In this document: piece after piece, positions 38,321-49,621 of the stretch
How the letters are laid out: every line of letters starts with the position of its first letter
Position numbering within the stretch: position 1 is the first letter of the stretch
NCBI RefSeq assembly: GCF_000972845.2
Contig: NC_040018.1
Location: 10,451,157-10,515,156 of the forward strand
Direction of reading: 5' to 3'
DNA: 64,000 bases
Source of the DNA: Larimichthys crocea
Taxonomy: Eukaryota; Chordata; Actinopteri; Sciaenidae
Program-made: the position numbers and the translations under genes
Notes under the pieces: generated by a model
What the model saw: only the letters and a program-made list of their open reading frames with translations
Told to the model about the DNA's origin: nothing
The model's database searches: none

Positions 38321-38739
38321 CGTTTTTTGTTCCATTTTTGCACAGATTACAGTTTGCACTACTACAACTGTTAAAACATGATGAACTGGGGGTTAAGAGC
38401 CCAGTCATGGCATAATTAATAAAGTAAATTAATGATAATGGAATATAAAAATAAGTAAGTATGGCGTTTCATTCTGAAATGTAGCAGGAACCAGTACTGA
38501 AGCAGGTATACTCATGTGAATTATTGTATTAATGCAGCAATTCTTACTTACACTAAAGAGTGTGAGTAACTTATGGGAAGCTCCACACGTGCGCTTGCCT
38601 GCTCCCATTGTTCCTGTCGTATTGTTCTCAGTGGATTTGTGTGTATCATTCACCCTCCTGATGCATCTGCCAGGCCTGGTCCATTGTCCAGCAGCGTGCC
38701 ACACAAACAGGCATCAATTAGGCAGGCTGCGCTTTCTGT

Positions 38740-38950
38740 AGCAACGTGATTGTTTTGGCCTGGTCTCCATCGTAGCACCTGTCTCACACATGTTGGAGTC
38801 CTTTGATGGGCTGTAATTTGACCCCTGTTCAAATTACTCAGGGGTTAAAAATAGCTTGATCACGGTCACGTTCAGCTAATGATTAGTTCAGTTAACATCT
38901 CTTTACTGTACTAATTATTGCAACCCGACATGGGACAGCACGTATATAGC
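38740..38950. promoter_or_regulatory. Candidate conserved non-coding block
   Basis: GGGCTGTAATTTGACCCC, GTTCAAATTACTCAGGGG, CAGCTAATGATTAGTTC and TACTAATTATTGC lie within 150 bp. No simple repeats. Confidence 0.35.
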
Positions 38951-38954
38951 CATA

Positions 38955-40565
38955 TTTCATTTAGGCCAGTTGGAGGGCATCGCACATATAAAAGGCTTAT
39001 TATAAAAATATCTGAAGTGATCACCGTGGTCTGATTACTGCTCATCTCAAGAGGTTTTTAGATTAGGAAGGTCAGTTCATGCACAGCTCACTTGAACTGA
39101 GGGTGAAGAGATCTGTTAATAATAGAGCTCTGAATCATGACAGTCATCACTGGGTCACACAGGTTGTCCATTTAGTACATTTTATTCCACTCTTACACAT
39201 CATCTATTCACTTGTTCATTTAAGTTTTTTCTGGCTCTGAAAAATGGATCTACATTTTCTTTTCTACATTTTCTAGTCAAAATAACTAGGTCTATTTGAA
39301 TAGCTAAAGTTAATATGTATGATGAATTATAGACTTACATTTAGAATAGAGAGTTCGTACTTTACAATAATCGTTTATTTCATTTTTGAAGGCATCAAAT
39401 GTGTTACCTGACTACAGAAATGTACTAATCTATGTAATCTTTGAGATATTTGGTGAGAGTGGCAGGAACTATGAGCGTACAACAGCATCAGATCGAAATG
39501 TGATCACAAAAGGTGGTCATGGGTCAATTGGCTAAATTGAGACTAGTTCACCAAGGCGTCAATAAATAATACAGACAATTTTTTACGAATTCTTTCCAGC
39601 CATAACAATGTGCAAAAACGTGTTTGAAACCAAAAAGCTCATTTTGTTCATTGGGACCATGGCTATTTATATACAGTATGTTGACTGATGTGCAAACCTC
39701 ACTTGTTGGGACTGATTGGGTTAACTCTAGTCAAGAGTTTTGTTCTTCTGATTCTAGTTTTTAAATCATTTTAACAACTTTGAAATGTGAAACTCATCGA
39801 CTAAAATTAGTTCAAACAATTTAGTTTATGCTGGATTGTAAAATGTGAGCAGTGTTCTGCTTTTTAGAAATTATACTAACTGCTCAGGAAGCGTTTTATG
39901 CCTTTATTAGAGAGTCGACAGTAGAGAGATGACGGGAAATGAGGGGAAAGTAAGATGCGGAATGACATGTAATAAAAGTCCACAGTCAAACTCAAACCTG
40001 TGGTCTGTGCTTCAAACCCAGAGCATCAGGGCACCACATTTCTATGTAGATTTGAACAAACATAAGTAACAGTAAAGCTGCAGTACTTCAATGGGCATAA
40101 CTGTCTCAACCATTGCATAAAAGAACATTGTTAGAATAGGACTAGCGAGGCCATAAATATGTTGTTCACTCTGAAATGTCTTGATAGAAACATTTCAGAT
40201 CATTTCTTTTTATATCGTACTATCGCAAGAGACTTTTAAATAAATAATGGTAAAGAAATAAAGTAAAGATAAAGGCATTTTACTAAACAGTATAACATAC
40301 AATGTTGGCTCAGTAAACAGGCCTGAATAGCACCATGACGTGTCTGTTGGCTTCATGTCTGTTAGGGTTATACCAGGAACTTTGACATATTAGTCTTTCC
40401 AGCTCACACTGCAGGAAGTGAGAAGCGGTGATTGGATAATGAAAGCCAGAGCAGAGCGCAGTAAGGAGGAACCAGACTGCACTCATAACACATGTGAACA
40501 ACTTGTTATGCACACATGAAACAATCAGAAATAAGCCTACACAACAGCGGACTAATGCTACTATA
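38955..40565. other. AT-rich non-coding stretch, nothing recognised
   Basis: No microsatellite longer than a few units, no transposon end and no coding exon were identified. Confidence 0.55.
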
Positions 40566-40569
40566 TTCA

Positions 40570-40760
40570 GGCGGTGACCTACAGTGTTGTTATTGATCCT
40601 TAACTGCTATTAGGGGTCACGGAGATAACAAGGCTTCAAAAAGGACCCAGCGCACAGTTGGCTGAAATCACACCAGAGACCCTAAAAACTCCCACTGATC
40701 AAAGGTCAGTGCTGAAAGGATCAATAGACTCTGTCATAAAATACAGTTTCAAGCTGCAAA
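40570..40760. promoter_or_regulatory. Candidate conserved non-coding block
   Basis: Contains GGTGACCTACAG, GTTATTGATCCTTAACTGC and TGATCAAAGGTCAGTG; the last overlaps a TCF/LEF-type ATCAAAG and a nuclear-receptor half-site AGGTCA. Confidence 0.33.
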
Positions 40761-40769
40761 GATTGCATA

Positions 40770-43075
40770 TTACTTATTGAAGTAAGCAAACAACACCTGA
40801 GTGTGATCATTATTTCAAACGTTTATTTTAATAATAAAAACTCACCTTTTTTATTACAGTGGATCAAATGCCAGTTTGTAAACAAATCATGCAAATTTAA
40901 TGCAAATCCACAATGAATTATAGAAACATGAAAATATACAAATTGTAGCAGCAAAGAAGAAATCACAGTGCAAAAACAGGCACAAAAATATTAAAGTACA
41001 GTACAAAATAAAATCATCTTCATGGCGTCCCATATGTCAACATCCACTGACATTCATTTCATCTGCGCACAGGATGGAGCAGAAGTAAATATTATCTTGC
41101 ATACAAAAAGATACTGTTAATCTGTTCTCAAACTTCATGGTTTACAAGAACCGCAGCTAATTAACCGCACACCAAAACAGGAATACATTTTAATATTGAT
41201 CCCCTTATGTCCCTGGTGCATAGCCTGTGTGCATGTGTGTGTGTCTGTGTGCATGTGTGTGTGTGCAGGCAAGAGTATGATTATGAATATTTTAAGAGCA
41301 CATTTAACATGGCGAAGCCAGAGCAGGCTCGGTGAGGGATTTGCGCCTACTCTTCAGCTAATGACCCCAGGCGCTTCCAGCAAAGCTTCTTCATATTTTA
41401 AAGAAAGTCGATAGAGCTGCAGCCCAGTCAGCAGCATTAAGATTCATACAGACGCCACAGGGACCCTGAAAAAATTAATAACACGCGTGTCTAACAATCC
41501 TTCCTGCGATTTAGTGGAGCACCCAAGCTTTCTGCCTGAAATGCAAAGTGGTAATGAACACACAGATAAGATAAATTCTGAACACGCATCCCCTACCCCT
41601 CAAGTCAATGCACAAACACACTCTTACACCCACTCCTTCCTTCGTCCCCCTTCTCAACAAAAACACCCATCACCTCCCCACGCTCCTGACCAAATGTATC
41701 CAAACACACTTTTTTTCATCTCCCTGCACTCTACAATTTTACTGTCTACTTTCTTGTGTCCCTCTTTTGTCACTCTGTCTCCTCTTCTCTCAAAAATGAG
41801 AAGAAAGGACAAATCCAAGGGCTCTTAAAGACCCAAGACAGCACAACTGAACAAAAGCGTCTTTTCTTTTTCACTTTGCCTGGCTATAATGAATTTTTCA
41901 AGACTTCTCATCTGCAGATGTGCAGAGGCATTGACAGGTCCTCTCCCTGCAAGGTTAGTCATTGTCTAGTACCCATCCAAACAGATTTTTACTTGTTTAC
42001 ATTTTGCCAGAGCCGTTCACACTGTGCTGCTGGTAGTATTTCCTATCTTCCTATTACATAGATTACAAGAAAACAAAACTGTGGTGAAAAGAGGGCTGTG
42101 AGAGGCTGTTACATTTTTGGAAAGCTGGATTGTTTATGCTGTTAAGAAGACATTTTTATTCCAATGATCAAGATGACAATGCATCCAACATCTCATTGAG
42201 TTCTTGCACCGCAAGGGAAGTCTAGACAGGTTGAAAAGTAAATGGCATAAACTGCACAGGAAATCTAGAGGTGTTGTACTGCAGTGGTCTTCCTTTAGCG
42301 TCAGGACAACATGAGAACAACAGTAGGCGATGCCCTCCCTGGGAGGCTAGACAACATATGGTACTGTCTCCCAGAGAACAACACACCACCCATGCTGTTT
42401 GGCAGCCTCAGAGTGTTTGTGTGTGTATATGTGAGTGTGTAAAGGCTAGTAGGGGTGCTTGTTGTATGCGTATGATTGCAGAAGATGGAACAAGAGAGAT
42501 GCCTGCCAAAGTTTCTTTGGATTGCATAAGAAAAAAAAATGTATGAGATGTATGTATATATGTATCTTCCACATAGTCCAAGGGACTGCTGTGAAAATCA
42601 GTTCTTATCCACAGCAACATCATGAGCATATTTTTTTTAAAGTAATGAAAGAAGTAAATATTTCACTTTGTATCTGGATGTAATATAGTGCAACAATATG
42701 CAACTTTGGCGTGCTTGTTTGAACGAGACCATTTCAATGGTAAGAGGCGGCATATTGTTGAGGATGCAGGATTGAGTTAGTGAGCTGAATTAGACGGGCG
42801 GAAGTCCTGATCTTCTGTCTAGCAGAATAGTTTCCATTTTCATGTGTGTGAGTTAAAAGGGAAAGATGAGAATCAATAAGGCATTAGTGGAAAGCCATCA
42901 AAATATTCCAGAGCGATCTAAAGCTTATTACAACCCGTAGGTCAGGAAGTTGGATATCATTTATTTAAGGTGAGTTACCTTAAGACTACAGTTAAATCAA
43001 ATTTATTCCGTCCATTTTGACCACGCCGTCTGCTTCAGTTATTCAGAGAATGCGTAAATTACAATAACAAGTTTC
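40770..43075. other. Non-coding stretch, nothing recognised
   Basis: Weak GT runs at 41230-41268 and 42415-42440. Open frames at 41487-41828 and 41756-42061 have no domain and biased composition; I do not call them genes. Confidence 0.55.
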
Positions 43076-43079
43076 ATAT

Positions 43080-43460
43080 AACCTTTATTGTTATACAGTG
43101 TTTGTCCCTGAAGAATCTGGGTGACATTTAACAAAAATCGAGAGCATCTCTGCGGACAAACATCTCTAACTAGCCTAAATGCAAGATTCTGCGCCAATCC
43201 AAACAATGCAAACCCACAGCATATAGCCAATTCAAATTTTCTGGTGGAGGCATCTCTCTCATGATGAGAGGCTCATGTAAGCAGCTCATCAGCCGCCTGT
43301 TTGCCCATATGTGCCTCACACCCCACAGTCCCCAGTGGGTCCAGGCTCTGTGCAGTGATACCATCTCATCTGCCAACATGGACCACTCGGAAAAAAAAAT
43401 TAACTCAGTCCCTCTTCTGGTTGGCCTATTCTGCCCTCACTGGCAAGTGTTGAGATCTGC
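43080..43460. promoter_or_regulatory. Candidate conserved non-coding block
   Basis: 380 bp of repeat-free, high-complexity DNA; open frames on both strands are short and lack domains. Confidence 0.33.
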
Positions 43461-44033
43461 AGAGATAATTTAGCCAGTCTGTCCTCCAAATCAAGTACCC
43501 AGTCAAGGGCTGGCCAGCAGAAACAGAAGAAATACAGGTGAATACTGAATAAGAGCAGTTAAACAATGAATGAGATGCAGAATCATGATGACAACTTAAA
43601 GTGAGTAGAGGCCAAATGAGGGCAAGCAGTCAACACACACAATGCATTAGCAGGAATAAACCTTTACAAATTTACTTTGATAATCAGGTTTCTAACAAAC
43701 ATCCTTGACTCCGAGCAGGAAAAGGAGAAGCAGTAGTTGTGTTTTGTCTAATCACTAAGGTGTGAATCCTCTGGGCCAGTACTGATGATGGCATATGCTG
43801 TGGGAAGCAGACAAACAGGAAAGCAGGGTCCAGTGTCGTATCTGTAGTGTGTGTCTGCAGGTCCCGCGCGGCGATGGTTCGCTTATCCCCCTGCCACCGC
43901 ACATATGTTTGGGAAACGGAACAGTTGGACGTGGCCGAGGGCTAAAATGGGTCAGACCGACACAGATGGAGAAAAAACTCCCACTGGGTCACTGTCAGAT
44001 GACTAACACCCACAGAAAAAAAGAGAGAATATG

Positions 44034-44038
44034 TGTGT

Positions 44039-44082
<44 letters not shown>
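44034..44082. repeat. (GT)n microsatellite
   Basis: About 24 units with one CT interruption. Confidence 0.96.
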
Positions 44083-44084
<2 letters not shown>

Positions 44085-44379
44085 GGGAGAAATGTAGTCG
44101 AATTTTGACAAATTCTAACAGCTTGCCAGAAACATTTCTCTTAAAACAAGGCAAGAAAAAAAAATACAAGAAGTTTTAAATTCAATTTGGGTCATGCAGT
44201 GCTCAAGTAACCAAGAGCAAATCATGAAAATGTGGACGATGTGAACTTAACTTCATGTATGAGAACCCAAACTATATGATCAATAACTTAAATATATATA
44301 TATAAACTTGAATAACATAACAGTTGACATTTGGGATAAATTGAAAGCTTAGGGTTTTTCCCTGAGAACATGAAGGCTT

Positions 44380-45200
44380 CTCTACAAGATAAATCAATTG
44401 AGACTGCACGAGGAGCCAAACACATCTCTAGACAGATGGAGAGGAGTAGGAATTAAATGCACCTCTGTGATTAAATGGAAACATGCAGACCAATAGATGT
44501 TATATTCCATGACAAAAGACAGTGCCAATGAAGTAATTAAGCATTAAACACAACAACATTACATTATACTGTCTATCATCGTAGACATCTTTCCAAAACA
44601 AGATGTAAGTAATTAAATCTTTGCAAGCACATCCCACAGAGATACCATTGGAAATTTTCCCTCAAGAGGGGAGGTAATCTTCCGACAAAGATGTCCAACT
44701 CTTTCTCCGCAATCCATGTGTCAAAGCTAAAATGTATTCAGAGTGCTTCAGGCAAATGTCCTTGGTTGTCAAAACCTCCATTAGAAATGGAATGTGAGGC
44801 CATAATTGCGGAGTTGAAAGGTGACCTAATCATTTGTTCATTATGAAAACAGGGAAATTCCTTTCAGTGTAATCCTTTTGAGTTGATCTTTCAATACCAT
44901 TTTCCGACACAAAGAGCTTCCAGATGAAAAGCATTGAGCCCAAAACACATTACCTTTCTGAATGTTGTTACCGCCAGTTATGTTTGTTTTTTGCACCCTT
45001 TTGTACATTTAAGGCTTTAAAAGAAACTTTGTGTAAGCCAAAGGCTTCCAGATGCCTGTAGCTTGTTTCTCTTTAGGCCTTTAAGTGATACTTGCTTTTG
45101 ACGTAGACACAAACCATAGAGAATCATCACAGTGCATCTTTTACCTCAAATGAACCATGCCATCACATGAGGACACACAAGTCCCATTGTGCAGAATACA
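44380..45200. promoter_or_regulatory. Long repeat-free candidate conserved region
   Basis: Over 800 bp with no simple repeat or transposon signature. Recurring cores include AAGTAATTAAGCATTAAAC, GAGGCCATAATTGCGGAG, CCTAATCATTTGTTCATTATG and TTACCGCCAGTTATG. No coding frame is open for long. In sequence texture it looks like a cluster of vertebrate enhancers. Confidence 0.4.
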
Positions 45201-45219
45201 AGCGGCATGTGGGTGGCAT

Positions 45220-46640
45220 GTGCTCTATGAGGCAGTCATATGTTTACAGTGAATCTCTTGGATGAAATTCAAGTTTGCAGCTGCAGCCTCGAAATAATTC
45301 ATCGCTCGCCTTTTTACCCGGGAGGAGCCACAGGTAGTTGATGAAGTGGCAGTGCCAAGACTCCCAACTGGCGAAGACGAAGCGCAGCTGCCAGGAGTCA
45401 GCACGGCCAGATGCCGCTGCTGATGTACCATGTGTTCCAAGCAGGGCAACAGTGTGTTTGTGTGTGAGCTGGGGTGGGAGGGGAGAGACAGGAGCGCTTG
45501 CCAAGACATTCTCACATTGATGCCAACCTGACACATGCTTGGGTACTCCCCACGGTTTGTGTTACCATCTCAGCCCCTCTCACAGATCTGTGGGGGGTCC
45601 CCTCTTTCCCTTTTCCTTAGATGCAGTCCTTTGCCAAGATGGGAGTTGGCGCCTGCTTGCGGCCGTCCAGCCCATCAGTGGCGAGATCCTTTCAGGAGGT
45701 CTTTGCTGAATGGTATGTTGGCAGCAGGCCATTGCAACAGAATGCCAGCTCCTGGTAGATACTCTGTCTAATCGTGTTTTCTCCATAACCGTCACCATAA
45801 CTCCTCATGTCTTGTCCTCTCAGCCCTCACAAACGGACATATACGTGATGCCCTTTATTTTCCTGCATCCATCATCCATCTCTGCAGGTCCCCAGTAGCT
45901 ATAAATAAGTCTCTCAATGGCTCAGATTCCAGTCCCCATATAACGCAAGCCAAAAATATGGCCAACTTCCAGGAAGCAAATCCAAAAACATGGGTCGCCT
46001 GTGCCTGATTTCGCTTCATCGGAGACGACATTTGGTCATTTTTAGGTTGAATCCTTAGAAAAAGCGGCCGTGCCATCTGCATTTAAAAAAAAAACAAAAA
46101 AAACGAAAGACTGTGCAAATGCCATACGAATAAAGGGTTCTCTGGAAATTAAATAGCTGCTGGGATAGCATAGCATCCCATTGAATAGTGCTTTCCCCAC
46201 GAATGGTCTTTGACGATACTATTCCTGAGAGTGGAGGGGAGTTCTCTGAAACAAAGGCTCCAATTTCGTTAGGAACATGCCATCCTTGTTTGCAGTGTAG
46301 GGGGTTTGGGGAGGGAAGTGAAAACTTTTTGAACGTGTGCCATGTCTGTACCATTCTCTTATCTGAGGCCCGCGACTGCCAGCTGGCGGCTGAATGTGCC
46401 CACTTGCACTGTGATGATGAAGCCAGCCAAGCTAGTTGGCACACTGAGTGGTAGGACTGGCATGTGATCTAAAGCCAAACACAGCTCTGTGTGGGGTAGC
46501 TGCATATACGCTGCACCCTACCTTCCCCATATCTGTGTCTCTGGTGAGAAGCCTCTGTGCAGGTCCTTGAAAATGTGGTGGAGTTAGGAACCACAGGATG
46601 ACAGACAACAATACAACAAGTCCGTCTTGTAGCTTTATAA
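45220..46640. other. High-complexity region of unknown nature
   Basis: GC-richer than its surroundings and free of simple repeats except an A-run near 46085. Overlapping minus-strand open frames of 103 and 96 codons (45225-45536) and one of 129 codons (46055-46444) cross it, but none has a domain I recognise and no clear splice-bounded conservation pattern is visible. It could be conserved non-coding DNA or a lncRNA exon. Confidence 0.3.
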
Positions 46641-46723
46641 TCAATGATACAATTATCTGAAACTAGTAGTCTGTGGAGCTGAAAGTACTACATCAGATCT
46701 GGTATCAAAATATATCAAATCAG

Positions 46724-46942
46724 GGGTGTTGTTTAGCTCAGTTGGTCGAGCAGCCGAACCATGTGCGAAGGCTCAGCCCTTGCTGTGGAAGCCCAGGGTT
46801 CGAATCTGACCTGTGTCTCTTTCTCGCATGTCATTCCCCGTCTATCTCTCCCCTTATTCCTGTCACTCTTCAGCTGTCTCTATCAAAATCAAGCTTGAAA
46901 AAAAAAAAAGCCCAAATAATCATCTTAAAAAAATAAAAAAAA
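46724..46942 (+). mobile_element. tRNA-derived SINE with target-site duplication
   Basis: The 5' tRNA-like head carries an A box (TTTAGCTCAGTTGGTCGAGC) and a B box (GGTTCGAATCT). The body (CATGTCATTCCCCGTCTATC...) and an A-rich tail follow. It is flanked by the perfect 12-bp duplication ATATCAAATCAG at 46712-46723 and 46943-46954, showing LINE-mediated insertion. It lies about 240 bp upstream of the candidate acsf3 promoter. Confidence 0.85.
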
Positions 46943-47179
46943 ATATCAAATCAGATATTAAAATATAAAAAGGGTGAAAATGATCTAATTAACTCATCCT
47001 TAAATCAATACAGCTGAATAATTCTCTGCACGTCGTGAGCCTATATGCATGTAAATGGTTTCATCTAGTAGTAAAATATGTTACGGAAGTGCAACTTCAT
47101 TAAATCAACAAAACAAAATGTTTAAAAAATATATATATTTTGAAGGTCTCTGCTGGGTTTTTATGTGTGTACAGTACAT

Positions 47180-47460
47180 GAGAGGCGGGAACCTTTGAGC
47201 CGAGACATGTTTCATGCCGGAAGATTAATGCCGCTGCTCTCGTCCTTGGCTTGAAGACGTGCCGGTGTGTTGTAGGTAAGATGGACATGAAGGACATGAA
47301 GTGAGTGTGTTATTGTTTTTAAACTCAGACATATTCAGGTGTTGTTCGCTGTAGTGAGTTCATGTCTGTGTTCTGTGTCGGTGTCGTCTTCAGCTGTCGC
47401 CATAACAACAAGCGGCGTCACTCACGAGTCCTGTTCAGACGTATGTCTGCGAAAAAACAC
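47180..47460 (+). promoter_or_regulatory. acsf3: Candidate acsf3 promoter and non-coding first exon
   Basis: This stretch is richer in CpG than the AT-rich DNA around it. It contains an E2F-type site GGCGGGAA (47184-47191) and an ETS-type site GCCGGAAGA (47216-47224), both typical of TATA-less housekeeping promoters. About 50 bp downstream is a strong splice donor, GTAG|GTAAGA, with the exon end at 47275. A short non-coding exon of about 47220-47275 spliced to the acceptor at 50563/50564 would give the usual acsf3 arrangement, in which the start codon is in the second exon. No transcript evidence is available, so the assignment is inference. Confidence 0.5.
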
Positions 47461-49193
47461 AAATAAAAACTCTCTCTGCCCAAATATAATCCACTTCTTC
47501 TGTCCAGAAAACTAAACTGCTGATGATTAACGCCACCGACTTTACACATGAGCTGCAGTTAGGTTGTGACAGCTCTGTCTATGAGCAAATCATCCTGAAG
47601 AGGTCAGTTTGTTTTGTACGGAAGCCCTAAAAGGCCATACACACATACTTTTTATTCCACCCGTTTTCTTGTGATAACGAGATAATTAATTCGAGATCTC
47701 GAGAAAACAAAACGATAGTCTAGTGCAGGGGTCGGCAAATAAGTTTGGACCCGGGCCATGACCATGCTTTCCTACTGGGGGGTCTATTTTTTTCTATTAT
47801 ATTAAAAATAAACGTTATTTAACTCTAAAAATGCATTTAATTTAATTTAAAACATTAATTTGCTTCCATGTGCTGTTATTACGCCCACTGCTGCATCTCC
47901 TGGCGTCTGTCATGAAACAGGCAACCTGCTGTAACTAATGTATACAGCAGCGCAGATCTGTTTCCCCATGCCGCTGATGTGCATTCACATTTTTTAGGCT
48001 ATTTGATATTTGAGCTGACCTTGTTTTTTTTTTTTTTTGTTTTTTTTTTTTTTCATTTAATGAAACATATTTGTTCACGTTGTCCGTTGCAGAGGGACAC
48101 AGGCACTTCTATTTTCCACAGGTTACAGCGCAGCACGTGCCAAGCTGCTGTCACGTTACTTATCAGCTACTTTTCAATAATGTTGTGAAATCTGTGGAAT
48201 TGTTGTATTTTTGACAGAAAACATGAGGTTTAAAAGTATATTTTAAAAAAAAAATATATATATATATATATATATCTTATATATTATATATATTTAAAAA
48301 TAAATCAACGTCATCTAGCGGGCCAGATATAATTGATGGTGGGCCAGTTTTGGCCCGCGGGCCGCTAATTGCTGACCCTTGGTCTAGTGTATTGAATCAA
48401 CTGCGCCTGTATTACAGAATGTATGTGAAATGCATGTAGCCCATGATATGGAGCAAGCAAACCTATTACTCCACTGTAAAATCCCTTTGATCCATAATTT
48501 CTGACAAAGGTTTGTACACTTGATGTCAGGACCATGCTGACTGTTCACTCACTCAGTATCAAGCATATTTACTGTATCATTTTGGAGCATCCTCAAAGTT
48601 CATTATTTTGAATTTGAAAAGGGCATTATGTGCAATATTTACTCTACTGTAAAATCCATTTGAGCCATAATTTCTGACAAAGGTTGATGGCTGATTGGCT
48701 AATCCTCACTCCAGTCCTGAGATCAAGTGTATCAACCTTTGTCAGAAATTATGTATGTATTATGTAATAGGTTTGCTCGCTCCGTATCATGGACTACATG
48801 CATTTGCCATACATTCTGTAATACGGGCGCACTTGATTCAATACACTAGACTATCGTTTTGTTTTCTCGAGATCTCGAATTAATTATTTCGTTATCACGA
48901 GAAAACGGAGGAAATTATCTCATTATCATGAGAAAACGGGTGGAATAAAATGTATGTATGTATGTATGTATGGCCTTTTAGGGCTTCCGTATTTTAGGGC
49001 TTCTGTACAAAACAAACTGACCTCTTCAGGATGATTTGCTCACAGACTGTCCTCAGGCAGAGTTGTTATAACCTAACTGCAGCTCATGTGTAAAGTCGGT
49101 GGTGTTAATCATCAGCAGTTTAGTTTCTGGACAGAAGAAGTGACTTATATTTGGGCAGAGTGTTTTGCATCTGTGTTTTTCGCAGACATACGT
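47439..49193. mobile_element. Foldback-type long inverted repeat element
   Basis: Two inverted arms can be paired by eye over most of their length. The left arm is 47439-47725 continuing at 48382 to about 48527; the right arm runs about 48715-49193. The arms begin ACGTATGTCTGCG and end in its complement CGCAGACATACGT. Matching landmarks include the TCTGTCCAGAAA / TTTCTGGACAGA pair, GGAAGCCCTAAAAGGCC and its complement, and the TCGAGATCTCGA palindrome. The loop of about 190 bp carries a second copy of an arm segment (TCCATAATTTCTGACAAAGG near 48490; GCCATAATTTCTGACAAAGG near 48670). The element has no coding capacity. Small mismatches show it is not a sequencing artefact of perfect symmetry. 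Confidence 0.8.
47726..48381. mobile_element. hAT-type non-autonomous element inserted in foldback left arm
   Basis: The 656-bp element is bounded by a perfect 8-bp target duplication GTCTAGTG (47718-47725 and 48382-48389), diagnostic of hAT transposition. The terminal inverted repeats are CAGGGGTCGGCAA and CAAGGGTCAGCAA (11 of 13 match). The interior contains poly-T, a (TA)n run at about 48256-48290, and the GGCCCGCGGGCC-type subterminal sequence common in Charlie-like elements. The short open frame across 47979-48188 looks spurious. Confidence 0.85.
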
Positions 49194-49330
49194 TCATTTT
49201 GTTTTCTCGAGATCTCGAATGAATTATCTCGTTATCACAAGAAAACGGAGGAAATTATCTCTTTATCACAAGAAAACGGGTGGAATAAAATTTATGTATG
49301 TATGGCCTTTTAGGGCTTCCGTAGTTTTGG
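49194..49330 (+). repeat. Extra direct copy of foldback arm segment
   Basis: The sequence from TTTTGTTTTCTCGAGATCTC to GGCCTTTTAGGGCTTCCGTA repeats, in the same orientation, the portion of the right arm at about 48858-48990. It starts within a few bases of the outer end of the right arm, giving a third copy of this module in 1.9 kb. It differs by point changes and by a shorter (ATGT)n run. Confidence 0.75.
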
Positions 49331-49621
49331 ACTTGAAGCTTCATGCATTTAGCAGAAAGCCTGAGTTTTATCATGGTCAGTGTGGGATGCAGTGTTTTAT
49401 GATGATATTTGTGACTAAATGTGTGCTCCCTTTCCTCGTGTTCACCTAATGAATTATTTGACTAATCATATCATTTTTTGCAGTCTGTGCAACATTTAAG
49501 CTGCATGCCGTGGGAAACAGTGCCGTGTGCGATGCATGACAGCGCAGGAGAAGTGAATGTCAAAGTGACATGAGGATTTTTATTGTAAGATTTTATTTTT
49601 TACTTTATTTGATAGAGATAA

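Noticed and set aside
45225..45536. Possible coding exon of an upstream divergent gene such as cbfa2t3
   Set aside because: I compared the frames mentally with known MTG16 (CBFA2T3) regions (NHR domains, MYND finger, proline-rich N-terminus) and found no match.
46730..46810. tRNA gene
   Set aside because: A and B boxes are present, but the acceptor and anticodon stems do not pair, and the sequence continues into a SINE body with a 12-bp target duplication. The copies at 55835 and 50471 are the same family.
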